Source: Pseudomonas sp. Irchel 3H7 (GTDB taxonomy: Bacteria; Pseudomonadota; Gammaproteobacteria; Pseudomonadales; Pseudomonadaceae). Taken from it: 64,000 nt of DNA. Location of the stretch: NCBI RefSeq assembly GCF_900187605.1, contig NZ_FYEA01000019.1, forward strand, positions 1 to 64,000, in the 5' to 3' direction. Made by a program: the position numbers and the translations under genes. Positions 8,963 through 17,025 of this stretch are shown here, one piece after another (the first letter of the stretch is position 1; each line of letters opens with the position of its first letter). The notes below the pieces were generated by a model that made no database searches, was not told the origin of the DNA, and was given only the letters and a program-made list of their open reading frames with translations.

Positions 8963-9748
8963 TTGCTAATCGAGTCCCGCCGCCGCGCCTATTTGAACGC
9001 CATGCAGGTGGTCAACTGGCTGCCGCGCACCGAATTGCCTTTCGCCGCGCCTTCACGGCCCGAGCTGCTGGACATGCCCGAGCCCGAGGTAGAGGCGCCG
9101 GTGGTGCTTGCGCCTGCGGTCGAAGCGCCCGCGCAGCCTGCCGCTCGTCCGGCCGAACGGCCGAAGATCGAAGTGCCGCGTCCTTCGTTGGCCAGCACCC
9201 GGACCAACGCCAAACCGGTGGAAGAGGCCGACGACACGCCGGTTGTCGCCAAGCCGGCGCCAGTGCCACCTCCGCGTTTCGCCCTGCAATTGCTTCGTGC
9301 CGGGCGCTGCCTGTTGTTGGTCGAGTTACCCACAGGTGAACCGTTCCAGAACCGTGATCCGGCTTATCTGTTGCTCAAGGACATGCTGCGCGCCGCCGGT
9401 CTGCCGGATGCGCCGCAAATCGTCGGCGAACCGGTGCGTTGGCCGTGGCTCAATCGCGGCACCATGGATCAGGGCCCGGACGCGGCGCGCGACTTCGTTC
9501 AGGGTTTCCTTTCGGTGCAAATGGAAGCCGCTCCGTGCGCCTGCCTGTGGCTGATCGGCCTGCCGGCGGTACGTTTTGCCGGTGAAGCGGATGCCGAAGC
9601 ATTCAATCGTGAATTGCAGATCGAAGGTCTGGGCTCGGCCTGGGCCATTCCCGGTCTGGAATTGTTAATGGAAGAGCCACAGCGCAAGGCCGCTGTGTGG
9701 CAAGCCATGCGTCGGCTGATGGCGCGCTGGAAAGAATCGAATGAGTGA
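8963..9748 (+). CDS. holD: Probable DNA polymerase III psi subunit (cryptic pseudomonad HolD)
   Basis: A 261 aa protein with a conserved N-terminal patch (RRRAYLNAMQVVNW), a long Ala/Pro/Val-rich linker (about residues 30-95) and a C-terminal globular part ending KAAVWQAMRRLM. Both ends resemble E. coli HolD, which starts TSRRDWQLQQLGITQW and ends RAALWQQI but is only 137 aa. It directly precedes rimI with an 8-base overlap, as holD does in E. coli. Psi links the clamp loader to chi and SSB. A TTG start at 8963 keeps the conserved N-terminus; the next ATG (9002) would cut into it. Gene context plus short motif matches support the call. Confidence 0.72.
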   Translation: MLIESRRRAYLNAMQVVNWLPRTELPFAAPSRPELLDMPEPEVEAPVVLAPAVEAPAQPAARPAERPKIEVPRPSLASTRTNAKPVEEADDTPVVAKPAPVPPPRFALQLLRAGRCLLLVELPTGEPFQNRDPAYLLLKDMLRAAGLPDAPQIVGEPVRWPWLNRGTMDQGPDAARDFVQGFLSVQMEAAPCACLWLIGLPAVRFAGEADAEAFNRELQIEGLGSAWAIPGLELLMEEPQRKAAVWQAMRRLMARWKESNE

Positions 9749-10193
9749 CGCTGTATCGTTCCGCCCGATGACCGAGGCGGATCTGGAAACCGTGCTGAAA
9801 ATCGAGTACGCCGCTTACAGCCACCCGTGGACTCGGGGGATTTTTCTTGATGGGCTGGGCAAGTACCAGATCTGGCTGATGTTCGAGGGTGAGCAGCAGG
9901 TTGGTCACGGGGTGGTGCAGATTATTCTGGATGAGGCGCATCTGCTCAACATTACCGTCAAACCTGAGAATCAGGGGCGTGGGCTGGGGCTGACGTTGCT
10001 TGAGCACTTGATGTCGCGGGCGTATGCGGCTTCGGCGCGGGAATGTTTTCTGGAAGTGCGTGACAGCAATACCGGCGCTTTCAAGTTGTATGAGCGTTAT
10101 GGCTTCAATGAGATTGGCCGGCGTCGGGATTATTATCCGGCGGTGGGCGGGCGCGAGGATGCCGTGGTCATGGCCTGCACCCTCGTTGACTGA
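9741..10193 (+). CDS. rimI: RimI, ribosomal protein S18-alanine N-acetyltransferase
   Basis: A 150 aa GNAT acetyltransferase with the acetyl-CoA loop motif QGRGLGLTLLEHL near residues 76-88 and the C-terminal LYERYGFNEIGRRRDYYP pattern typical of RimI. It acetylates the N-terminal alanine of S18. The start overlaps the holD end by 8 bases, so the two are cotranscribed; a REP pair follows at 10199. Confidence 0.95.
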   Translation: MSDAVSFRPMTEADLETVLKIEYAAYSHPWTRGIFLDGLGKYQIWLMFEGEQQVGHGVVQIILDEAHLLNITVKPENQGRGLGLTLLEHLMSRAYAASARECFLEVRDSNTGAFKLYERYGFNEIGRRRDYYPAVGGREDAVVMACTLVD

Positions 10194-10198
10194 TGACC

Positions 10199-10283
10199 TG
10201 TAGGAGCTACCGAAGGCTGCGATCTTTTGATTTTGATGTTACGACCAAGATCAAAAGATCGCAGCCTTCGGCAGCTCCTACAG
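10199..10283. repeat. Paired REP hairpin (GCTGCGATCTTTTGAT family)
   Basis: Inverted copies of a REP unit (CTGTAGGAGCT..CCGAAGGCTGCGATCTTTTGAT) flank a short spacer. The same unit occurs in pairs near 24972, 33598, 47665, 56571 and 63712. It lies between convergent genes and may act as a terminator or mRNA stabiliser. Confidence 0.9.
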
Positions 10284-10296
10284 GGGGGCGCGTCTG

Positions 10297-10701
10297 CTAG
10301 CGGTTGCCATCCAGCGGATCACGCCGCGCCAGCTCCGCCTCATCCAGCCCATTACCACCGCCGATGTCATCTTCATCGACAATGCTCAAATCCCAATCCG
10401 CCTGATTGCCTTCCCCGGCCTCTTCGGCATCCCGCGCACCGTCTTCGTGAATCAGCGTTTCCGGGCTCAAGTCATCGTCGGTGGGTTCATGGTCAGCGGT
10501 CGATGCACCGGTAAAACCGGCCTCGCGCACCCGCTCACGCGGCATCAACTGCTCGCGCTCACGCTCCGGGATCTCATCACCGATTTTCGCGCTGGGCTGG
10601 TCTTCATCGAAATCCAGCTCATGCACCGAACCCATGCGGTCTTCGTTATCATCAATGGGTTCTGGTTGCACCGCATCGTAAGGGCGTCGTGAATCAGTCA
10701 T
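10297..10701 (-). CDS. Acidic conserved Pseudomonas protein (often labelled HPr-related)
   Basis: A 134 aa, very acidic, probably largely disordered protein (DEDQPSAKIGDEIPERERE in the middle, repeated D/E clusters to the end). Orthologues sit between rimI and the carbonic anhydrase gene in other pseudomonads and are sometimes annotated as phosphotransferase-system HPr-related or HPr-kinase-like; I see no HPr fold motif or active-site His, so that label looks weak. No signal peptide or membrane segment. Function unknown. Confidence 0.8.
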   Translation of the reverse strand: MTDSRRPYDAVQPEPIDDNEDRMGSVHELDFDEDQPSAKIGDEIPEREREQLMPRERVREAGFTGASTADHEPTDDDLSPETLIHEDGARDAEEAGEGNQADWDLSIVDEDDIGGGNGLDEAELARRDPLDGNR

Positions 10702-10842
10702 GGCAATTCCTCATACTGTGGGCCTTACTTAGGTGGACTCGCCGGGCACACGAGAATTCCAATGAAATCACTTGCGTTGGCGGCGTGACCCCGACGGGCG
10801 GTCGTCTGTCATACCAGCGCATCTTTCTTGAGGCCTTACAGC

Positions 10843-11487
10843 ATGCATGACTTACAAGACCTGATTGATAACAACGAGCGTTGGGCTGACGCGATCACCA
10901 AGGAAGACCCGGATTTCTTCGCCAAACTGGCGCGCCAGCAAACGCCGGAATATCTGTGGATCGGCTGCTCCGATGCGCGTGTGCCGGCCAACGAAATCGT
11001 CGGCATGCTGCCGGGCGATCTGTTCGTGCACCGCAACGTTGCCAACGTGGTGCTACACACTGACCTCAACTGCCTGTCGGTGATCCAGTACGCGGTCGAC
11101 GTACTCAAGGTCAAACACATCCTCGTCACTGGCCACTACGGCTGTGGCGGTGTGCGCGCGTCAATGCAGGATCGTCAGTTTGGCCTGATTGATGGCTGGC
11201 TGCGTTCGATTCGCGATCTGTACTACGAGAAACGCGAAGAACTGGCCAAGCTGCCGACCGAAGAAGAGCAGGTTGATCGGATGTGCGAACTCAACGTGAT
11301 CCAGCAAGTGGCCAACGTCGCGCACACCAGCATCATCCAGAACGCCTGGCATCGTGGGCAGAGCCTGTCGATCCACGGTTGCATCTACGGCATCAAGGAT
11401 GGTCGCTGGAAAAGCCTGAACACCACCATCAGCGGTTTTGAGCAATTGCCGCCGCAGTATCGTTTGCGTCCGGTTGGCGCTTTGTAA
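10843..11487 (+). CDS. can: Beta-class carbonic anhydrase
   Basis: Interconverts CO2 and bicarbonate. The 214 aa chain has the zinc and catalytic residues of E. coli Can at the same numbers: Cys42 and Asp44 with Arg46 (CSDAR), His98 and Cys101 (HYGCGG). The ATG at 10843 gives the family's usual N-terminus MHDLQDLIDNN; an upstream in-frame TTG at 10828 is unlikely. The convergent SET gene ends only 8 bases downstream, with no terminator between them. Confidence 0.95.
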   Translation: MHDLQDLIDNNERWADAITKEDPDFFAKLARQQTPEYLWIGCSDARVPANEIVGMLPGDLFVHRNVANVVLHTDLNCLSVIQYAVDVLKVKHILVTGHYGCGGVRASMQDRQFGLIDGWLRSIRDLYYEKREELAKLPTEEEQVDRMCELNVIQQVANVAHTSIIQNAWHRGQSLSIHGCIYGIKDGRWKSLNTTISGFEQLPPQYRLRPVGAL

Positions 11488-11495
11488 CCGGGCTG

Positions 11496-12020
11496 TCAGC
11501 GCAAACCCGAGAGCCGCCAGCGCTGTAAAAAGTGCTGGCCCTCGATACTGGGTGGCTCGTCGTGACCGGTGATCCACCCTCGACAGCGTTTGGCTGCGCA
11601 GCCGCAGGCAAACTGATGCAGCAGTTTGTCTTCGGTGGCGGCGTAGTCCATGGTCAGCCGCTCCCCCCTGTGGATATCTTTTAACGCCCACAACCACAGC
11701 TCGCTCATGTCGAGAAATACGTTGGGGTCGCACGCGTGTTCGATCAAACCGCAAAAGCGCGGATCGTAAATGTGGATGCCCGTCAGCATTTGTCGGGTCT
11801 GTCGGCAGCGATAGGGCAGTAGCTGCCCGGACACCCGGCATATCCGATGACTTTGCACAAACTCGCTTCGCGCTGCGACCGCCATAGGGCTGCCGTGCGC
11901 ATCGTGGATGATTTCGAAGTCGGCACTGGCGGGAAACCCCAGTCGCACGGGCAAACCGGCGAAGGGGTAAATACCCTCAGTATCGCGTGGCGCCGATTGC
12001 GCCATGGCGTGGATATTCAT
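11496..12020 (-). CDS. SET-domain protein, putative lysine methyltransferase
   Basis: A 174 aa protein whose C-terminal half reads as a compact SET domain: an EHACDPNV segment (the NHSCxPN motif, with Glu for Asn), then GERLTMDY (the GEELTxDY motif), then FACGCAAKRCRG, which matches the post-SET zinc motif C-x-C-x4-C. SET enzymes transfer a methyl group from S-adenosylmethionine to protein lysines. No membrane or export signal. Bacterial targets are unknown. It converges on the carbonic anhydrase gene and has its own upstream region with a 16 bp palindrome. Confidence 0.8.
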   Translation of the reverse strand: MNIHAMAQSAPRDTEGIYPFAGLPVRLGFPASADFEIIHDAHGSPMAVAARSEFVQSHRICRVSGQLLPYRCRQTRQMLTGIHIYDPRFCGLIEHACDPNVFLDMSELWLWALKDIHRGERLTMDYAATEDKLLHQFACGCAAKRCRGWITGHDEPPSIEGQHFLQRWRLSGLR

Positions 12021-12128
12021 AACAGTCCTTGTCGCAAAGGTTTTGCGACTTCTTTGGGTTGACGTCCTGTCAGCACTGCAACACTTCTGTTTGGATCCAA
12101 TCGTGTCGTATTAGGTATAGCCGGTCTA

Positions 12129-12144
12129 CTGTCAGATCTGACAG
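12129..12144. promoter_or_regulatory. 16 bp perfect palindrome upstream of the SET gene, possible operator
   Basis: CTGTCAGATCTGACAG is perfectly self-complementary. It lies about 110 bases upstream of the SET-domain start, in the spacer between that gene and the 3' end of the secreted-protein gene. On the minus strand a TATACC -10-like element follows about 15 bases downstream. No regulator gene is adjacent, so the role is inference. Confidence 0.4.
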
Positions 12145-12159
12145 GCGATTTAGACGCTT

Positions 12160-12188
12160 TCCCGCGTCAGCATTGGCTGACACGGGAG
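12160..12188. terminator. Hairpin after the secreted-protein gene, weak terminator candidate
   Basis: CCCGCGTCAGC and GCTGACACGGG pair with one mismatch round a four-base loop, 13 bases beyond the stop of the minus-strand gene at 12201. There is no clear T-run, so it may stabilise a 3' end rather than terminate by itself. Confidence 0.4.
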
Positions 12189-12200
12189 CGCTTTCGGCGA

Positions 12201-13373
12201 TTACAGGTGCGGGGCGGGAACGGCGGTGGCCGGCAGCGGTGTCTGCAATTGCTTCAGTTGCGCCTTGATCGGGGTGGTCGCGCACTTGGCGACGGCCTGT
12301 TCCGGGGTCAGGTTGCGGATCGAGGTGTAGAACAACTCGCAGGTTTTGACCTTCTGCGTCACCTGCCACGTCTGTGTGCAACTGTTGAGGGTGGCCTGCG
12401 CATCGCTGCCCGGTTTGCTGCCCATGCCAGCCTGCCAGCAGGCCGCGCTCAAATCCTGACCCATGACTTTCAGACCCGCAGCATCAGCCTTGGCCTGGGC
12501 GTCGTCGCCGGTGTAGCTTTTCGGGTCAGCGGCGTACCAGATATAGCTCGGATGGTTGGACCCCAGCACCGGCACTTTCACGCCTTCGCTCGGGCTGATC
12601 GTCGCCAGGCCCAAGACATTCACGGTTGGCCCGTATTGCTGCTTGATCCAGTTACGCACCGGTGCGCCGAACGCGACCATTGGCAGCGTCGTGCCGCTGG
12701 CGGTCTGGCTGAACTGTTTGACCAGGGTGGTCTGGTAGTCCTTGAAATAGTCATACACGCCTTCCAGATCACTGCCGGCGTTGGACGGTGCCGCGATCGG
12801 GGCGATGTCGATAATGGTCTGGAACGCTGGTGTCTGGGCGGCGGGGAGGCCGTTGTCGGTCAACAGAGTCGCCCAACGATCGGTGGTGTTCGAACGCAGA
12901 TAATCCTGCGCTTGCGTCAGCGAGTAATCCGGCGGGAAATGCAGCAACTCGACACTTTTGCGGTTTTCCAGAGCCATGCCCAGCGGCAGGAACAGGTACC
13001 AGCTGTAGGCCCATTTGCCATCGGCGTTGAGCTTGCTGGCGCCGGTGTAGGCCAGATCCCCGGCGTCCAGCAGCGCCGACAGCGGTTTGTCGTAATCCTT
13101 TGGCACGCCGGTGATTTCGGCGTAGAGCTGGCCGTTGTCGGTTTTTACCAACACCTTGGCATCGGCATAACCATCGCGTTGCACGCTCTGGCTCAGGTAA
13201 TGGGCGACGGTCTGTTCCAGCGTCCAGTTGCGGAAGCAGATCACGCTGCAATTGTTGGGGTAAGCGAAGAGACGGGTGACGCGTTCGGTGCTGCCCAGTT
13301 TCAGATCGACATCGGCGTGGGCGGCAGCGCTCAGTGTGAGCGCGGCGAGTGTGAGTCCTGCGAGTTTGAACAT
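12201..13373 (-). CDS. Secreted/periplasmic protein of unknown function
   Basis: A 390 aa protein with a clear Sec signal peptide (MFKLAGLTLAALTLSAAAHA, cleavage after AHA near residue 20). The mature part holds a Cys pair in NNCSVICF near the start and four more Cys in the last 80 residues (AACW, LNSC, VKTC, AKCA), suggesting disulfides and a folded exported domain. I do not recognise a family or catalytic motif. It lies directly downstream of the AcpA-type phosphoesterase in the same orientation (120-base gap containing a GC hairpin near 13399), so a shared extracellular role is possible but unproven. Confidence 0.75.
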   Translation of the reverse strand: MFKLAGLTLAALTLSAAAHADVDLKLGSTERVTRLFAYPNNCSVICFRNWTLEQTVAHYLSQSVQRDGYADAKVLVKTDNGQLYAEITGVPKDYDKPLSALLDAGDLAYTGASKLNADGKWAYSWYLFLPLGMALENRKSVELLHFPPDYSLTQAQDYLRSNTTDRWATLLTDNGLPAAQTPAFQTIIDIAPIAAPSNAGSDLEGVYDYFKDYQTTLVKQFSQTASGTTLPMVAFGAPVRNWIKQQYGPTVNVLGLATISPSEGVKVPVLGSNHPSYIWYAADPKSYTGDDAQAKADAAGLKVMGQDLSAACWQAGMGSKPGSDAQATLNSCTQTWQVTQKVKTCELFYTSIRNLTPEQAVAKCATTPIKAQLKQLQTPLPATAVPAPHL

Positions 13374-13493
13374 GCTCAGATCCTTTTCAGCGTGGGTTCC
13401 CCCGCGTATCGGGGGCGCCTCATAGTGGATCAGCCGCGTTTGACAGAGAAGCCGTCATCGGCAGATTTTTGCGCAAACTCGCAGGGCGGGTTT

Positions 13494-15188
13494 TCAAGCC
13501 TGAAAATGCAGGGCGTTGGTCAGATCGCCCATGGGTTTCTGACCCCGGGCAATCATCGCCTCGTCCCGTTGCTTGAGGCCGTCAAGGGTCTCCAACTGGA
13601 AGAGACGGGTGATCAGCCGCAGGATCGACGCGGTGTCGTAGACCGTGTGATCCACCGTGCCTTTGCGCGCGAACGGCGACACCACCAGCGCCGGCACGCG
13701 TGACCCCGGCCCCCAGCGGTCGCCCTTGGGCGGCGCGACGTGATCCCACCAACCGCCGTTCTCGTCGACCGTGACGATGACCACCATGTTTTTCCACTGG
13801 GGGCTTTCGCGCAGCACTTTCAACGCACGCACGATATGCCGATCCCCGGAGGCCACGTCGGCGTAACCGGCGTGCATGTTCAGGTTGCCTTGCGGTTTGT
13901 AGAAGCTCACCGCCGGCAACTTGCCCGCTTCGGCATCGGCGAAAAACCTGTTGGTGCTCGACTCATCGCCCAGACCGGCATCGCGCAAGCGTTTATTGCG
14001 TTCGGCGGGGTTCTCCGGACCTTGCTGCTTGAAGTAGTTGAACGGCTGATGGTGATACTGGAAGTTGGGGATTTTCGGAATGCCGCCGGAATCCTTGTAC
14101 TGATCCAGCGTCGCCTGCCACGCACCGGCATACCACGCCCAGTCAATGTTCTTTTTCGACAACTTGTCGCCGATATGCTCGTGGGTCTGCGGCACCATGA
14201 CGTTGGGCAGATCCGCTTTCGAATACGCCGGGCGCTCGGGGTCGCGAATCCAGGTGGGCCAATAGGGCGGCGCGAGGGTGTTGACGCCAAAGCCGTCCGG
14301 GGTCAGCGCACTCGGGCCGAACTGCGGCGGGCCGCTCATGGCGCTGGCCGGCGATGCGTCCAGCGGCTTGAGGCGCGGATCGGCCGGATCATCGCTTTGC
14401 AGCGCGGCGATCTGCGACTTGGCCACCGAATTGGCTGCGTCCGGATAGAACGGCGCGGTGGCGCTGATCAGGTACTGGTGGTTGAGGAACGAGCCACCGA
14501 AGGCGCCCTGAAAGAAGTTGTCGCACAGCACGAACTCCTGAGCGACGTCCCACAGGCGCAGGGAATAACGGCTCTGCGCGTAATGACCCATGGTCAAACC
14601 ACCGGAGTCGGCCCAAGCGACGAAGCCGTCGTTCTTGCCACCATTGATCTGCATCTGGTTCTGATAGAACACGTGCCACAAATCGCGGGTCACCAGACCG
14701 AATGGCAAGTCTTCGCCATTCGGGCCTTTGAGGGCGAACGGTGCATTGGGCAGGTTGTCCTGAAATTGCGTGGCGCTGGGGTAGGTCACGCCATCGAGGG
14801 TTTGCGGGCCGATCTGCAGCACGCCGCCCCAAACGGGTGGCAGGGTTTGCAGCAGCGAGCCGTCGCGATCACGTTGTTGATAGTCGCCGGGCTTGAGTGC
14901 GGCCAGCGGCTTTTCGACACCGGGGAAATCACCGAACAGATTATTGAAACTGCGGTTCTCGGCGTAGATCACCACCACGGTTTTCACCTGATCGCGCAGG
15001 GACTTGTCCAGTTCGGCGGGCGTCAGCGGGCGCTCGGCCGGTTTGCCCGGTTGATCACCTGCGCTGCCACACCCGGCCAGTGTTGCTCCGACACCGAGCA
15101 CCGCGACGCCGCCGAGAAAGCGGCGGCGACTGGTGTCGGTAGGTTGATTGGATTCAGGTGCGTCAGTGCCGTCTGTGTCGTCTTTCAT
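13494..15188 (-). CDS. AcpA-type acid phosphatase / phosphoesterase, Tat lipoprotein
   Basis: A 564 aa alkaline-phosphatase-superfamily phosphoesterase related to AcpA and phospholipase C. The N-terminus has a twin-arginine motif (SRRRFLGG, residues 20-27) and a lipobox LAGC with Cys40, so it should be exported folded through Tat and lipidated. Metal and active-site segments: AENRSFNNLFG near residue 76, and a late VTVDENGGWWDHVAPP with the metal-binding Asp, Glu, Asp and His pattern. It hydrolyses phosphate esters outside the inner membrane; whether it prefers phosphomonoesters or phospholipids cannot be told from sequence. Confidence 0.88.
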   Translation of the reverse strand: MKDDTDGTDAPESNQPTDTSRRRFLGGVAVLGVGATLAGCGSAGDQPGKPAERPLTPAELDKSLRDQVKTVVVIYAENRSFNNLFGDFPGVEKPLAALKPGDYQQRDRDGSLLQTLPPVWGGVLQIGPQTLDGVTYPSATQFQDNLPNAPFALKGPNGEDLPFGLVTRDLWHVFYQNQMQINGGKNDGFVAWADSGGLTMGHYAQSRYSLRLWDVAQEFVLCDNFFQGAFGGSFLNHQYLISATAPFYPDAANSVAKSQIAALQSDDPADPRLKPLDASPASAMSGPPQFGPSALTPDGFGVNTLAPPYWPTWIRDPERPAYSKADLPNVMVPQTHEHIGDKLSKKNIDWAWYAGAWQATLDQYKDSGGIPKIPNFQYHHQPFNYFKQQGPENPAERNKRLRDAGLGDESSTNRFFADAEAGKLPAVSFYKPQGNLNMHAGYADVASGDRHIVRALKVLRESPQWKNMVVIVTVDENGGWWDHVAPPKGDRWGPGSRVPALVVSPFARKGTVDHTVYDTASILRLITRLFQLETLDGLKQRDEAMIARGQKPMGDLTNALHFQA

Positions 15189-15286
15189 CTGTCAGCCCGT
15201 TTTGCTTAATTGTTTCAGTATGTTTCGGGCGGACGCTAGCAAGGCAATGTGACGGTTGGGTGACAGAGCGTTTTGTCGTTGCGCTC

Positions 15287-17014
15287 CTAGCCGGGCATGA
15301 GCTGGGTGAGCGAATAGCCGAGCCTGCTGGCCGCTGTTACGGCGGTCATGACCACCAGAAACAGCAATTGCAGCGGACTGAAGTGCGCCCAGTGCAATGC
15401 GGTCAGCCACGGGCGGCGGCTGCTCAGTTCCGGATCGAGCGAACCGATACGGCGTTTGTGCACCAGCCCGATCAGGAGCGTGCCGACATAAGTGAGCGCG
15501 CCCAGCGGCCCGAGCATCAGCGAAAACAGCAGCACCATCATCCCTTGCGGTACTCCGTGGCGTATCAGCAGCCAGCGCGTGTCAGGGTTCCATTTGCGCG
15601 GTATCAGCCATTCGGTGAGCCACAGGTCCGGCACGATGACATAGGACGTGAGCACCACCCACCAACTCAGGGCAAAGCGGAAAAACCATACCGGCACGCA
15701 GGCAAACAACATCGGCATGAAGACGAGGTGCATGGCCGTTTTTTCTTGGGAGGACAGATGTTGCAGGAACAGCGCCAAGGCAATCGCTGTCCAGACCCAC
15801 ACCCAGGTTTCGGCGGCAATCGGTCGTGGAAAGAACCGTCGCCAGTAAAAAACATCGGCATAGGGCAAACGTGCGAGCAGCTCGGGGAAGCGCCACGTAA
15901 GCTTTTCCGACAAGTCATGGCAGGCCTGCCATTCATTCTGGCCAAAGCCGTCGATGATTTTCTTTTGCTGCAAAGGCTTGAGCGGGTTGATCAACAAGTG
16001 CGCCGCCTGAACATCGGCCGCCCACGTGCGGTCGCTTTCAGCCTTGGCGCGCAGATTGTCGTAGAAACTTTCCTGCTCGCAGCGTTCGATCAAGGTGTCC
16101 CAGAGCCAGTCCGGTTGCGGGTGCAGGCCTTTGTTGTGATCCCAGCCGAACAGTTGGCCGATGCGGTCGAACAGCGGCACGCTCCACTCAGTGTCATTGA
16201 GCACGTGCAGCAGGGTTTGCTGCCATTGTTCGCGGCGATCGAATACCTGCAGCCACGGTTGAGCGCTGTAGCGTTTGAGCACGTTGAGAAATTCGCGTTC
16301 GCTCTGGCTTTCGAGCAGCGCTTGCAGGGCGTTTCGATAATCGGCCATCAGGCTTTCGGCGAGCAGGTCGCGCTGGCGATCATTCATCAGCACGTCTTGC
16401 CACGGCCCTAGCCATCCGAGGTGTTCGACGGCCCAGTGCAGCACTGGGCTGCGCAGATGTGGCTGGTCAAAACACCGTTGCAGCAACAGCCTTTCGTAAG
16501 CCTTGGCGCAGCCTTGCTGTTGCGCCTGATCCCAACGCTCGCCGAGATTTTCTGGCGACAGTCCCTCAAGCAGTTGCCGTGCGGCCTGCGCTTCAAGCAC
16601 ATACGCTTCTGTGTCCGGGGCCGCCGTCAGGGGCTCGACAGGCAAAACATCATCCTTCGCCAGCGGCGCAAAAGGCTCTGGGGCTGCCGGGTTGACGGGC
16701 GGAAAGTCGAGATCGGCAAATTCCCACGGCTGGTTTTGCCGGTGGCTGTGTTTGTTTGCCAGCGCAGCATCGAACGCCAGCGCGGCAAAGGCGCTGGACG
16801 CCGTGGCGACGTCGGTGTCTTGTTCCTCCTCGGGTTCAGCGTTTTCAAGGCGCCACCGGGCAATCGCCAGCGCTTGCTCGTAGGCTTCGCGCAGGCGCTG
16901 GAAGCCTTCGGCATCCTCATCGGGGCGGAAGGTTTTCAGCAGCCGCGCATAGGCGCGCTTGATGTCGCGGGCTTCGGCGTCATCGTGCAGGTGCAGCACC
17001 GACCAGCAATCCAT
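15287..17014 (-). CDS. djlC: J-domain membrane protein, DjlC-like cochaperone of HscC
   Basis: A 575 aa protein starting with a degenerate J-domain (CWSVLHLHDDAEARDIKRAYARLLKTFRPDED); the expected HPD tripeptide appears as RPD. A long helical middle and several membrane segments near the C-terminus (about residues 395-575) follow. E. coli encodes the same pair, DjlC beside HscC. The start at 17014 is chosen for the AAGGAG site 7 bases upstream; the GTG at 17035 would lie inside hscC. It begins 12 bases after the hscC stop, so the pair is an operon. It should recruit HscC to the inner membrane. Confidence 0.82.
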   Translation of the reverse strand: MDCWSVLHLHDDAEARDIKRAYARLLKTFRPDEDAEGFQRLREAYEQALAIARWRLENAEPEEEQDTDVATASSAFAALAFDAALANKHSHRQNQPWEFADLDFPPVNPAAPEPFAPLAKDDVLPVEPLTAAPDTEAYVLEAQAARQLLEGLSPENLGERWDQAQQQGCAKAYERLLLQRCFDQPHLRSPVLHWAVEHLGWLGPWQDVLMNDRQRDLLAESLMADYRNALQALLESQSEREFLNVLKRYSAQPWLQVFDRREQWQQTLLHVLNDTEWSVPLFDRIGQLFGWDHNKGLHPQPDWLWDTLIERCEQESFYDNLRAKAESDRTWAADVQAAHLLINPLKPLQQKKIIDGFGQNEWQACHDLSEKLTWRFPELLARLPYADVFYWRRFFPRPIAAETWVWVWTAIALALFLQHLSSQEKTAMHLVFMPMLFACVPVWFFRFALSWWVVLTSYVIVPDLWLTEWLIPRKWNPDTRWLLIRHGVPQGMMVLLFSLMLGPLGALTYVGTLLIGLVHKRRIGSLDPELSSRRPWLTALHWAHFSPLQLLFLVVMTAVTAASRLGYSLTQLMPG

Positions 17015-17025
17015 GGCCAGACTCC

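Noticed and set aside
12207..13703. A 498-codon open frame opposite the secreted-protein gene
   Set aside because: The minus-strand frame has a real signal peptide and proper codon pattern; the plus-strand product looks like random His/Gln/Arg-rich translation.
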